Counted from the first letter of the stretch, positions 1-6,410 are shown. The stretch: DNA of 9,261 bases from CAZSAL01 sp964604825 (GCA_964604825.1 CAZSAL010000071.1:1-9261), one strand, 5' to 3'. Made by a program: numbers and translations. Notes: a model not told the origin generated them from the sequence alone.

Positions 1-317
1 CCCACGCTGCGGCGATCATCCGCTATGCTCTGACCGGGCGCGTGGGAGTGGAAGCAGGCGTAGGCGTCTCCATGGCGCGGGTCCGCAACGATTTCTCCCG
101 GCAATTCCCCGACACCACCCTGACAAACTCCAGCGTAGACAGCCTCTGGTCCCCGCTCGGGCTGGTCGGATTCGAAGTGAAACTGTGGAAGGGACTCGCC
201 TGCGGCGTAGATATGATGTACGTGAGCTATTCGAACAAGCCCGCCAGCGGCGGCCAGACGCTCAACCTCGGCTTCGGCGGAGTAGGAATAAGACCTGCTC
301 TCGAGTGGATGTTCTGA
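1..317 (+). CDS. C-terminal part of a probable outer-membrane beta-barrel protein (5' end outside window)
   Basis: The reading frame is open from the window edge (first full codon at position 3) to a TGA at 315-317, so about 104 C-terminal residues are visible and the true start lies upstream. The sequence alternates small or polar residues with hydrophobic ones in short stretches, for example GLVGFEVKLWKGLACGVDMM and LNLGFGGVGIRPALEWMF, as in transmembrane beta strands. The protein ends in a phenylalanine preceded by alternating hydrophobic residues, which is the usual beta-signal recognised by the BAM complex in outer-membrane proteins. A GTG at 42 could be read as a start but lies inside the continuous frame and has no reason to be one. 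The family cannot be named from this fragment. A porin-like or OmpA-like eight-stranded barrel is a guess. The outer-membrane assignment is an inference from the strand pattern and terminal Phe. Confidence 0.6.
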   Translation, partial: HAAAIIRYALTGRVGVEAGVGVSMARVRNDFSRQFPDTTLTNSSVDSLWSPLGLVGFEVKLWKGLACGVDMMYVSYSNKPASGGQTLNLGFGGVGIRPALEWMF

Positions 318-415
318 AATTTGAATCAGGTTCAACGGACGTTCCTCTCTCGATAAAAAACACATCACGCTGACAAGTTTCGCCGGTCTGTAGCCTCGTA
401 ACAAAAATTTTCCCA

Positions 416-443
416 TTGACAGCGGAGAGAACAGGTATTAAAT
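416..443 (+). promoter_or_regulatory. Candidate sigma-70 promoter for the two-component operon
   Basis: A perfect TTGACA (416-421) is followed after 16 bases by TTAAAT (438-443, four of six matches to TATAAT). TATCAT at 443-448 is a better -10 match, but its 21-base spacer is too long. Transcription would begin near 450, leaving only about 10 bases before the regulator's ATG at 461, and no Shine-Dalgarno sequence is visible in that stretch. The -10 box is weak, so confidence is limited. Confidence 0.4.
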
Positions 444-460
444 ATCATCGGATCAAATTC

Positions 461-1180
461 ATGGTACAGCGTATCCTCGTTATCGATGATGAAAAACCAA
501 TTCAGAATGTCTTGGAACGGACTCTGAGGCAGGCTGGGTTTGAGGTTATTTCCGTCTCATCGGGACAGGAAGGATTGACCCTTGCTTCCGAGAAAAAACC
601 CGACCTGATGGTTCTGGATCTCAAGCTGCCGGATATCCCGGGTGAAGAGATCTGCCAGAAAATCCGGAACAATCCCAAACTTCACGCCCTGCCGATCATG
701 ATACTGACCGGCAAATTCAAGGAGGGCCTTGCGTCGGATTTATTGAACAGCGGCGCGGATGATTATGTCGAAAAACCTTTTGATCTCCCCGAACTGGTGG
801 CCCGCGTGCGCGCTATTCTCCGCCGTCCGCGTATTTTCGCCATGGATAAAAAGGTGGTTCAACGGGGAAAAATCACCATAAATATGGATGAGCGGCGCGC
901 TTTCTTTGACGGTCAATCTCTTGCCCGGTGGGCGCCGAAAGAATTTGACCTGCTGGTGGAACTGGTCAGCCGGTCGCCCAGAGTAATAGACAAAAACGAC
1001 CTTGCCATGAAAGCCTGGGGTGTCGCCTTTGACAAGCTTAACCGCCGGACCCTGGACGTTCATATCCGCCGGATCCGCCAGAAGCTGGGGCCCCTGGGGG
1101 CGAGCTTCCTGAAAACTGTTCCGACTATCGGATATCAGTGGATGGAAGACGGCGAAAATGCCAGAATCCAGCAGGCCTGA
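461..1180 (+). CDS. OmpR/PhoB-family DNA-binding response regulator
   Basis: This is a 239-residue cytoplasmic transcription regulator, about the usual OmpR-family length. Residues 3-120 form a receiver domain with the acidic pair Asp9-Asp10, the phosphoacceptor Asp53 (in VLDLKLPD), Thr83 (in MILTGK) and Lys105 (in YVEKPF), so all catalytic positions are present. From about residue 130 to the end there is a winged-helix domain with the characteristic RRTLDVHIRRIRQKLG recognition-helix segment and a terminal TIGYQW hairpin. I chose the ATG at 461 because it places the first beta strand (QRILVIDDE) immediately after the start, as in homologues. An in-frame TTG at 416 would add 15 unrelated residues and is itself a perfect -35 box. 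The stop overlaps the start of the downstream kinase gene by 23 bases, so the kinase is almost certainly the partner. Target genes and stimulus are unknown. Confidence 0.93.
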   Translation: MVQRILVIDDEKPIQNVLERTLRQAGFEVISVSSGQEGLTLASEKKPDLMVLDLKLPDIPGEEICQKIRNNPKLHALPIMILTGKFKEGLASDLLNSGADDYVEKPFDLPELVARVRAILRRPRIFAMDKKVVQRGKITINMDERRAFFDGQSLARWAPKEFDLLVELVSRSPRVIDKNDLAMKAWGVAFDKLNRRTLDVHIRRIRQKLGPLGASFLKTVPTIGYQWMEDGENARIQQA

Positions 1181-2474
1181 GATTCCCGGCTTGAATCCCT
1201 CTCATCCCGCTGTCCAAAACGCTTCACCTGAAATATCGGAGCTCAAGTCCATCCTTGCCGTGTACGAAGCGGGCAAGGCGGTTTTTTCATCCACCAGGAT
1301 GGAAAAGCTTCTTCCCGTTATTGTCCGGCTTTCCCTTGAATTGCTGAAAGCGGACGACGTCTCAGTGATGCTGCTGGGCGAGGATGGCAAGCTTGTCATC
1401 GAAGCGTCGGCGGGACTGGAAGACGATCGCAGAAAGCAGTCGCGCCTTGCTCTCGGGGAAAGCGTAGCGGGCAAGGCCGCAAAGTGGAAGGAACCTCTGC
1501 TGCTGCATGGAGACGCCGGCAAGGACGACCGTTTCCCGGGGCATGTTGCCATGCGCGACATCAAGTCCGCAATAGTTCATCCGGTTATGATCGAAGGCGA
1601 GGTCCTCGGGGTTTTGAACATCAACAGGACAAGGGAATCTTCGCCGTTTACGGAGTCGGATCTGCGCTGTGCGACTATTTTCAGTTCACAGGTTGCGCAG
1701 GCTGTATGCAACGCCAGATTATACGGCCGGCTCGAAGGTAAAATTCACGAGCTGGAAGAAGCGCGTGAGAAAATGGCGGAGATGCAGTCGCAGCTTGTGC
1801 AGGCGGAAAAGCTTGCCGCCATAGGTCAGTTGGCCAGCGGAGTCGCGCACGAACTTAACAACCCCTTGAGCGGTATCATCGGTTTAGCCCAGGTCATGCT
1901 TGAAGGCGATGGATTAACCGGGCAGCAGAAAGAAGACCTGGAAACCATTCATGCCCAGAGCCAGCGGTGCCGCTACATAATCCAAAATTTGCTGGCTTTC
2001 AGCCGGAGGAACAAGTCTGACAGGGAACCTGTGGACGTGGGCGTTCTTCTCAACGCTACGCTCCGGCTGGTGCAGTACGATTTCACGACTTCCGGGATAA
2101 AAATGCTTGTTGATATCAAGGAAGCGATGACCCCGGTTTCAGGGAATGCCAGCCAGCTGGAGCAGGTTTTCCTGAATTTAATTACGAATGCGCGCCAGTC
2201 CATGGAGGACTCAGGCGGAGGGACATTAAAAGTCAACGCTCATCAGTCCGGCGGCATGATCCTGGTAAGCGTCAGCGATACCGGTCCGGGAATTGCGCCG
2301 GACATCATCAGCCGGATTTTCGATCCTTTTTTCACAACTAAACCGGTTGGAAAGGGAACCGGACTTGGCCTTTCCATAAGCCACGGTATCGTCGAGCAGC
2401 ATGGAGGCGGACTAAGCGTTAAGAGTGAGCCGGGACAAGGCGCAACGTTTACGGTAGAACTTCCCTGCATTTGA
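1158..2474 (+). CDS. Soluble GAF-domain sensor histidine kinase
   Basis: The 438-residue protein has no signal peptide or membrane segment, so it should sense a cytoplasmic signal. Residues about 40-185 form a GAF-type sensory domain, including VLGVLNINR (149-157), typical of the GAF core. Residues about 190-220 are charged and heptad-like (a coiled-coil linker). The HisKA domain follows with the H-box GVAHELNNPLSG, His231 being the phosphorylation site. The HATPase domain has an N-box around Asn340-Asn344 (FLNLITNARQSM), a G1 box DTGPGI at 374-379, an F box FDPFFTTK at 388-395 and a G2 box GKGTGLGL at 398-405. All catalytic motifs are intact, so it should autophosphorylate and pass phosphate to the regulator encoded just upstream. 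The ATG at 1158 lies within the regulator gene, preceded by GGAAG about nine bases earlier; the overlap suggests translational coupling. The GAF ligand cannot be predicted from the sequence. Confidence 0.93.
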   Translation: MPESSRPEIPGLNPSHPAVQNASPEISELKSILAVYEAGKAVFSSTRMEKLLPVIVRLSLELLKADDVSVMLLGEDGKLVIEASAGLEDDRRKQSRLALGESVAGKAAKWKEPLLLHGDAGKDDRFPGHVAMRDIKSAIVHPVMIEGEVLGVLNINRTRESSPFTESDLRCATIFSSQVAQAVCNARLYGRLEGKIHELEEAREKMAEMQSQLVQAEKLAAIGQLASGVAHELNNPLSGIIGLAQVMLEGDGLTGQQKEDLETIHAQSQRCRYIIQNLLAFSRRNKSDREPVDVGVLLNATLRLVQYDFTTSGIKMLVDIKEAMTPVSGNASQLEQVFLNLITNARQSMEDSGGGTLKVNAHQSGGMILVSVSDTGPGIAPDIISRIFDPFFTTKPVGKGTGLGLSISHGIVEQHGGGLSVKSEPGQGATFTVELPCI

Positions 2475-2500
2475 CCTGACTGGTCCGTTCCCACTATAAT
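2471..2500 (+). promoter_or_regulatory. Strong sigma-70 promoter for rplM, placed against the start codon
   Basis: TTGACC (2471-2476, five of six matches to the -35 consensus) and TATAAT (2495-2500, perfect -10) are separated by 18 bases. The -35 box contains the TGA stop codon of the histidine kinase gene. A start site six to eight bases after the -10 box would fall at about 2506-2508, only 3-5 bases before the rplM ATG at 2511. There is no Shine-Dalgarno sequence between the promoter and the gene; the interval is T-rich. Confidence 0.65.
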
Positions 2501-2510
2501 TTGTTTTCTT

Positions 2511-2942
2511 ATGAAGACAACGTATTTTCCAAATAAAAAAGCGGCCCTCCGGCGCTGGCATGTAATTGATGCCAAAGGCAAAGTTCTGGGCAGGATCGCC
2601 ACGCATGCCGCGAATCTCCTCCGTGGGAAAGGGAAACCTTCTTTCACGCCCTATCTTGATGAAGGCGATTTTGTCGTTATCCTGAACGCGGCTCAGGTTA
2701 AATTGACCGGAGATAAAATTAATCAGAAGGTGGCTTTCAGCCATTCCATGTATCCGGGCGGTTTAAAACTCGTCCCCTATTCCCGGCTGATGAAAGAAAA
2801 GCCTGAGAGAGCGATAACGCGGGCGGTAAGCGGCATGTTGAGCAAGAGCAAACTGCGCGACAGGATGATCCGCCGCCTGAAGGTTTACAGAGACGGCATC
2901 CATCCGCATGCCGCTCAACAGCTTCAACCCTGCAAAATTTAA
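2511..2942 (+). CDS. rplM: 50S ribosomal protein L13
   Basis: This protein of the large ribosomal subunit binds 23S rRNA early in 50S assembly. The 143-residue length matches the family. Recognisable parts are the N-terminal WHVIDAKGKVLGRIAT (16-31), the central GDFVVILNA (52-60), TGDK, the HSMYPGGLK block (78-86) and the C-terminal AVSGMLSKSKL and HPHAAQQ. The ATG at 2511 is well supported because the distance to the conserved Trp16 is nearly the same as in known L13 proteins, and there is no alternative start nearby. The gene has no visible Shine-Dalgarno sequence and a near-consensus promoter abuts the start codon, so its mRNA may be leaderless. It is followed after 5 bases by rpsI, the usual L13-S9 pair, so the two subunit proteins should be made together. 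Confidence 0.97.
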   Translation: MKTTYFPNKKAALRRWHVIDAKGKVLGRIATHAANLLRGKGKPSFTPYLDEGDFVVILNAAQVKLTGDKINQKVAFSHSMYPGGLKLVPYSRLMKEKPERAITRAVSGMLSKSKLRDRMIRRLKVYRDGIHPHAAQQLQPCKI

Positions 2943-2947
2943 TAACC

Positions 2948-3355
2948 ATGACCAATACAATACTGCAGTTTCCAATCTGGGCCACAGGCAGAAGAAAAAA
3001 TTCGACTGCGCGGGTCCGCATGATACGCGGCAGCGGCAAGTTTCTTATAAATAACCGGACATTGGAAGAATATTTCGGGGGAAGTTCCAGGCCGAAGTGG
3101 CAGGTTATGCGCCCGTTCGAAATTTCCAAGGTCGGTTCGCAGTATGATGTCTGGGTTGATGTTCATGGCGGCGGAGTAAGCGGCCAGGCAGGCGCGATAA
3201 CTCACGGCCTGGCAAGGGCGTTTTCCCAGCTCGACAACAGTCTGCGCCTCAATATGCGTAAAGAAGGCCTCCTGACCCGCGACGACCGCATGGTTGAACG
3301 GAAAAAACCGGGCCGTCCCAAAGCGCGCAAACGCTTCCAGTTCTCAAAACGTTAA
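2948..3355 (+). CDS. rpsI: 30S ribosomal protein S9
   Basis: S9 is a small-subunit protein whose basic C-terminal tail reaches the P-site tRNA. The 135-residue sequence shows the family's ATGRRKNSTARVRM start block (12-25), the signature GGGVSGQAGAITHGLARAF (about 74-92), LLTRDDRMVERKKPGRPKAR (108-127) and the invariant KRFQFSKR ending, whose last Lys-Arg contacts tRNA in known structures. The roughly 11 residues before ATGRRK are within normal variation. The ATG lies 5 bases after the rplM stop and has no Shine-Dalgarno sequence (the preceding bases are A/T-rich), so translation probably depends on ribosomes finishing rplM. Confidence 0.97.
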   Translation: MTNTILQFPIWATGRRKNSTARVRMIRGSGKFLINNRTLEEYFGGSSRPKWQVMRPFEISKVGSQYDVWVDVHGGGVSGQAGAITHGLARAFSQLDNSLRLNMRKEGLLTRDDRMVERKKPGRPKARKRFQFSKR

Positions 3356-3380
3356 TTTTCCTTCCAAAATCAATTTCATA

Positions 3381-3409
3381 TTGACTTCACGCTGAATATC
3401 TGTTAAAAA
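3381..3409 (+). promoter_or_regulatory. Candidate promoter for the HU-family gene
   Basis: TTGACT (3381-3386) and TAAAAA (3404-3409) are 17 bases apart, and a TG dinucleotide at 3401-3402 gives an extended -10 (TGT then TAAAAA). Transcription would start near 3416 and give a leader of about 50 bases that includes the strong ribosome binding site at 3459-3463. A short inverted repeat (CTGTT at 3400-3404, AACAG at 3409-3413) overlaps the -10 region and could be an operator, though it is only 5 bp. Confidence 0.45.
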
Positions 3410-3458
3410 ACAGAAAGTGTTTGTTACGTAAATACGCGGTGTTTTTGATATCCCCAGC

Positions 3459-3463
3459 GGAGG
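3459..3463 (+). promoter_or_regulatory. Strong Shine-Dalgarno site of the HU-family gene
   Basis: GGAGG lies 4 bases before the ATG at 3468. It shows that this organism does use canonical anti-Shine-Dalgarno pairing, which makes the lack of such a site at rplM and rpsI meaningful. Confidence 0.8.
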
Positions 3464-3467
3464 AATT

Positions 3468-3782
3468 ATGAATAAAGTACAGTTGATACAGCGTGTATCA
3501 AAAGAAGCACGGGTTAAAAAATCTCAAGCCTCGCGCTCGGTCAAAGCTCTGGTAAAGACCATCCGTGAAGCCCTGCGGGTTGGAGACAAGGTATCTTTGT
3601 CAGGTCTGGGGACATTTAAAGTAAAGCCGCGCAAGGCACGCAAGGGACGCAATCCCAAAACCGGCGAAACTATTCAAATTCCCATGGGCCGTAAAGTTTC
3701 CTTCAAGCCAAGTTTTTCTCTAAAACGTCTCGTGCGCGCCGCGCCTCCAGCGCAGGCGCCCGACCTGCCGCCGGCTGCGTAG
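3468..3782 (+). CDS. HU/IHF-family nucleoid DNA-binding protein
   Basis: A small basic dimeric protein that bends and compacts DNA. The 104 residues comprise a canonical HU fold of about 90 residues plus an extra tail. Visible parts are the N-terminal helices MNKVQLIQRVSKEARVKKSQ, the central GDKVSLSGLGTFKV strand-turn (39-52) and the DNA-gripping arm RKARKGRNPKTGET, in which Pro63 is the residue that intercalates between base pairs in HU and IHF. The normal HU core ends at about Leu88-Val89; residues 91-104 are Ala-Pro rich (RAAPPAQAPDLPPAA) and probably disordered. The gene stands between rpsI and the aminotransferase gene, with its own likely promoter and a strong GGAGG site. Whether it is HU proper or an IHF-like subunit cannot be settled from sequence alone. 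Confidence 0.93.
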   Translation: MNKVQLIQRVSKEARVKKSQASRSVKALVKTIREALRVGDKVSLSGLGTFKVKPRKARKGRNPKTGETIQIPMGRKVSFKPSFSLKRLVRAAPPAQAPDLPPAA

Positions 3783-3788
3783 AACTCT

Positions 3789-3818
3789 TTGCCGCAATCC
3801 GGCCAATCAGCTTATAAT
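3789..3818 (+). promoter_or_regulatory. Candidate promoter directly before the aminotransferase gene
   Basis: TTGCCG (3789-3794, four of six) and a perfect TATAAT (3813-3818) are 18 bases apart. The -10 box ends exactly 10 bases before the ATG at 3829, the same geometry as at rplM. A start site near 3824-3826 would fall within the apparent ribosome binding site GAGGAT (3821-3826), so a transcript from this promoter would have almost no leader. Confidence 0.5.
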
Positions 3819-3828
3819 TCGAGGATAT

Positions 3829-5100
3829 ATGCCTGAATTTTCAGATCGTCTTAATCGTTTGCCGCCGTATCTTTTTACGCGCATCAATCAGCTGAAAAAA
3901 GATGCTTACGCCAGAAAACTGGACGTGATCGACCTGGGCATGGGAAACCCCGACCAGCCGACCCCCGCGCCCATAGTGGACCGGCTTTGTGACACGGTAA
4001 AATACCATCCCAGCACGCATCGCTATCCGCAGGCAAAAGGCATGCCCAAGTTCCGCAAAGCCGTATCGGGCTGGATGCGGAAGCGTTTTGGAGTAGATCT
4101 TGACCCGGAGCGGGAAATCCTGGCTCTCGTCGGTTCCAAAGAAGGAATCGGACATCTGGCCATGGCCGTTTTAAACCCGGGCGAAAAAGTGCTGGTTGGA
4201 GATCCCGCCTACCCCGCTCATTTCAATAACGTCATTCTGGCCGGAGGCGAGATCGTATCTTTGCCTCTGGATCCGGCGAATAATTTCCTGCCGGACCTTA
4301 CAAAGATCCCGGAAAAAGTCGCCCGGGCCTGCAAAATTCTGTTTTTGAATTATCCGAATAATCCAACGGCAGCGGTAATCCCCGACAAGGCGGTTTTTAA
4401 GGAATGGGTCGAGTTCGCGAAGAAGTACGATATTATCGTCTGCCATGACAATCCTTACTGCGAAATCACCTTTGACGATTACGTGGCGCCCAGCTTTCTT
4501 GAAGTCGAAGGCGCCAAGGACGTAGGCGTGGAGGTTCATTCTTTTTCCAAGACTTTTAATATGGCAGGCTGGCGCCTCGGCTGGATGTGCGGCAACGCAA
4601 AAATCACCGCCGCGGTTGAAAAATTCAAGTCATTCCTGGATTACGGCGCGCCTACGTTTACGCAGCTGTCAGGAGTGGCGGCGCTTGATTCCTGGCCTGA
4701 ATCGATCAAGCCTACGGTGCAGGCCTATAAGAAGCGGCGTGATATTCTTATAAAAGGCATGGCCAGGCTGGACTGGCAGGTGCCTTGTCCAAAAGCCACG
4801 ATGTATGTGTGGGCGCCGTTGCCGGAAAAATTCAAGGAAGCGGGATCAATGGCATTTGCCGAGAGGCTGATCAGAGAAACGGGCGTGGTCGTGACGCCGG
4901 GCGTGGGATTCGGCCCGGGAGGCGAAGGCTACATACGGATTTCACTGGTAACGCACGACAACCGCTTTCACGACGCCCTTCTGCGCTTCAAACAGCTGCT
5001 GAAAATAAAATCACCTCCCCCTTCGAAGGGGAGGTCGAGCGAAGCTCGGGTGGGGGGAGCCCCCCATCCCGGCCTTCCCCCTCAAGGGGGGAAGGAGTAA
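3829..5100 (+). CDS. PLP-dependent class I/II aminotransferase (alanine/diaminopimelate aminotransferase-like)
   Basis: This fold-type I transaminase has 423 residues. Conserved elements are the N-terminal LPPYLFTRI and DVIDLGMGNPDQPTP (32-46), NYPNNPT (174-180, Asn178 contacting PLP), Asp207 and Tyr210 in CHDNPY, the Schiff-base Lys241 in SFSKTFNMAGWRLGW, and Arg370 in YIRISLV, which binds the substrate carboxylate. The sequence resembles AlaC-type alanine/glutamate transaminases and LL-diaminopimelate aminotransferases; the exact substrate cannot be fixed. Being followed by hom and thrC places it in aspartate-family or alanine metabolism. The catalytic body ends at about residue 394. Residues 395-423 (Pro-Gly-Ser rich) are encoded entirely by a hairpin-rich dispersed repeat, so the tail is probably an insertion by-product without catalytic role. 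The start is preceded by GAGGAT and by a TATAAT 10 bases upstream. Confidence 0.9.
   Translation: MPEFSDRLNRLPPYLFTRINQLKKDAYARKLDVIDLGMGNPDQPTPAPIVDRLCDTVKYHPSTHRYPQAKGMPKFRKAVSGWMRKRFGVDLDPEREILALVGSKEGIGHLAMAVLNPGEKVLVGDPAYPAHFNNVILAGGEIVSLPLDPANNFLPDLTKIPEKVARACKILFLNYPNNPTAAVIPDKAVFKEWVEFAKKYDIIVCHDNPYCEITFDDYVAPSFLEVEGAKDVGVEVHSFSKTFNMAGWRLGWMCGNAKITAAVEKFKSFLDYGAPTFTQLSGVAALDSWPESIKPTVQAYKKRRDILIKGMARLDWQVPCPKATMYVWAPLPEKFKEAGSMAFAERLIRETGVVVTPGVGFGPGGEGYIRISLVTHDNRFHDALLRFKQLLKIKSPPPSKGRSSEARVGGAPHPGLPPQGGKE
5011..5095 (+). repeat. GC-rich dispersed palindromic repeat of four hairpins, inside the aminotransferase 3' end
   Basis: About 85 bp that fold into four consecutive stem-loops. 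ACCTCCCC (5013-5020) pairs with GGGGAGGT (5028-5035). CGAGC (5036-5040) pairs with GCTCG (5044-5048). GGGGGG (5052-5057) pairs with CCCCCC (5060-5065), with an outer GGG/CCC extension (5048-5050 with 5068-5070). CCTTCCCCC (5073-5081) pairs with GGGGGAAGG (5087-5095). The composition differs sharply from the flanking A-rich codons, and the left boundary coincides with the end of the aminotransferase body. The same kind of sequence, which translates in one frame to SPFEGEVERSSGGG-like peptides, is familiar from intergenic repeats in many bacterial genomes. That comparison is from memory, and copy number here is untested. Confidence 0.75.
5092..5097 (+). promoter_or_regulatory. Ribosome binding site of hom, partly buried in a repeat hairpin
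   Basis: AAGGAG sits 5 bases before the ATG at 5103 and fixes the hom start. Its first four bases belong to the 3' arm of the last hairpin of the repeat (stem 5073-5081 with 5087-5095), so folding could hide the site unless ribosomes finishing the aminotransferase gene, whose stop is at 5098-5100, open it. Confidence 0.7.
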
Positions 5101-5102
5101 CT

Positions 5103-6410
5103 ATGAAAGCGGTCAGGCTGGGACTTATCGGACTCGGTACGGTGGGCGGCGGCGTAGTAAAAATGCTGCATAAGAACCGTGCCCTGATCGAGGCCAAGGT
5201 GGGAATGCCGGTTGATCTAGCGCTGGTATGCGATAAATATGCCAGCCCGAAAGATCTGAAAAAATACGGCGCACGCTGCGCATTTACCCGCAATGCGGAA
5301 GAAGTCCTGACGCATCCGGATATTGATATCGTTATCGAGCTTATAGGCGGCTACGAGCCTGCGCGCACTTTTGTTTTAAGGGCTCTGCATGAAGGGAAGC
5401 ACGTTGTTACCGCCAACAAGGCGCTGATGGCAAAGTATTGGGGGGATGTTTTTGAACATGCCCGCATCCATCGCCGCCTGGTTTATTTCGAAGCCGCAGT
5501 GGGAGGCGGCATCCCCGTAATCCAGGCGCTGAATGAGGGACTTGCCGGAAACAGGATTTCTAAAATAGTCGGCATCCTTAACGGCACTACCAACTATATG
5601 CTCACCCGCATGAGCCAATCCGGATTGAATTATCCGGAGGCTGTAAAAGAAGCGCAGAAAGCGGGGTTTGCCGAATCTGATCCTACTTTTGACGTGGAAG
5701 GAATAGATGCCGCCCACAAGATCGCCATTCTTGCATCCATCGCCTCCGGCACATGGGTGCGGTTGTCCGATGTGGTGGTCGAGGGCATAACCCGGCTTGA
5801 TCCCCGCGATATGGAGTTTGTGCGCCGGGAATTCGGCTATGTCGTAAAACTTCTGGGTATCGCCGAGTTGACGGAAAAGACGGTCTCGGTTCGCGTTCAT
5901 CCCGCGCTTATTCCCAGCACGCACCCTTTTGCCAACGTGCAGAACGAATACAACGCCATCTCGATCGAGGGCGATGCCGTGGGGGATGTGATCCTTTACG
6001 GAAAAGGAGCGGGGCGCATGGCCGCGGCCAGCGCGGTGGTATCTGATATCACGTACCTGGCGCGCCAGGTGGCGGCCGGTACCGCCGGCAAGCTTCCTTA
6101 CGTTTCAGGCGATCACAGGCGGCATCTTATCCCCGCGGCGAAAGCGGAAATGGAATCGCGATTTTATCTGCGCTTCACTGTAGCCGATAAGCCGGGCGTT
6201 TTGGCCGGCCTTTCCGGCATATTAAGCCGCTATGGCGTTTCCATTTCAGGAGTTTTTCAGCCGCAGCATGATTTCCAGGACAAGCGTGGCGTTCCGGTTA
6301 TGATGCTGACTCACAAAGCCAGGGAAGGCGTCATGGAACGCGCGCTGAAAGAAATTTCCCGCAAACCTTATGTCCGCGCAAAACCGGTGCTCATTCGGGT
6401 GGAAGGCTGA
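5103..6410 (+). CDS. hom: Homoserine dehydrogenase
   Basis: The enzyme reduces aspartate semialdehyde to homoserine with NAD(P)H, the branch point to threonine and methionine. The 435 residues are the normal length for the ACT-containing monofunctional form. Residues 7-17 (GLIGLGTVGGG) are the Rossmann nucleotide loop; TANKALMA (103-110, Lys106), AAVGGGIPVIQAL (131-143) and GILNGTTNYMLTRM (157-170) are family signatures; ESDPTFDVEGIDAAHK (191-206) holds the substrate-binding acidic residues and the catalytic Lys206. From about residue 353 a C-terminal ACT domain (YLRFTVADKPGVLAGLSGIL) suggests feedback control by threonine, as known for this architecture. The ATG at 5103 has AAGGAG at proper spacing. 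The frame extends upstream to 4785 only because the repeat and the antecedent gene happen to be open in this frame. The TGA overlaps the thrC ATG by one base. Confidence 0.97.
   Translation: MKAVRLGLIGLGTVGGGVVKMLHKNRALIEAKVGMPVDLALVCDKYASPKDLKKYGARCAFTRNAEEVLTHPDIDIVIELIGGYEPARTFVLRALHEGKHVVTANKALMAKYWGDVFEHARIHRRLVYFEAAVGGGIPVIQALNEGLAGNRISKIVGILNGTTNYMLTRMSQSGLNYPEAVKEAQKAGFAESDPTFDVEGIDAAHKIAILASIASGTWVRLSDVVVEGITRLDPRDMEFVRREFGYVVKLLGIAELTEKTVSVRVHPALIPSTHPFANVQNEYNAISIEGDAVGDVILYGKGAGRMAAASAVVSDITYLARQVAAGTAGKLPYVSGDHRRHLIPAAKAEMESRFYLRFTVADKPGVLAGLSGILSRYGVSISGVFQPQHDFQDKRGVPVMMLTHKAREGVMERALKEISRKPYVRAKPVLIRVEG

Noticed and set aside
321..335. Small inverted repeat TTGAA/TTCAA after the beta-barrel gene as a terminator
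   Set aside because: It has a 5-bp AT-rich stem and no following T run, so it is too weak to call.
4785..5102. N-terminal extension of homoserine dehydrogenase by 106 residues from 4785
   Set aside because: It is the aminotransferase gene read in another frame followed by the palindromic repeat. The family's N-terminal Rossmann strand begins right after the ATG at 5103, which has its own ribosome binding site.
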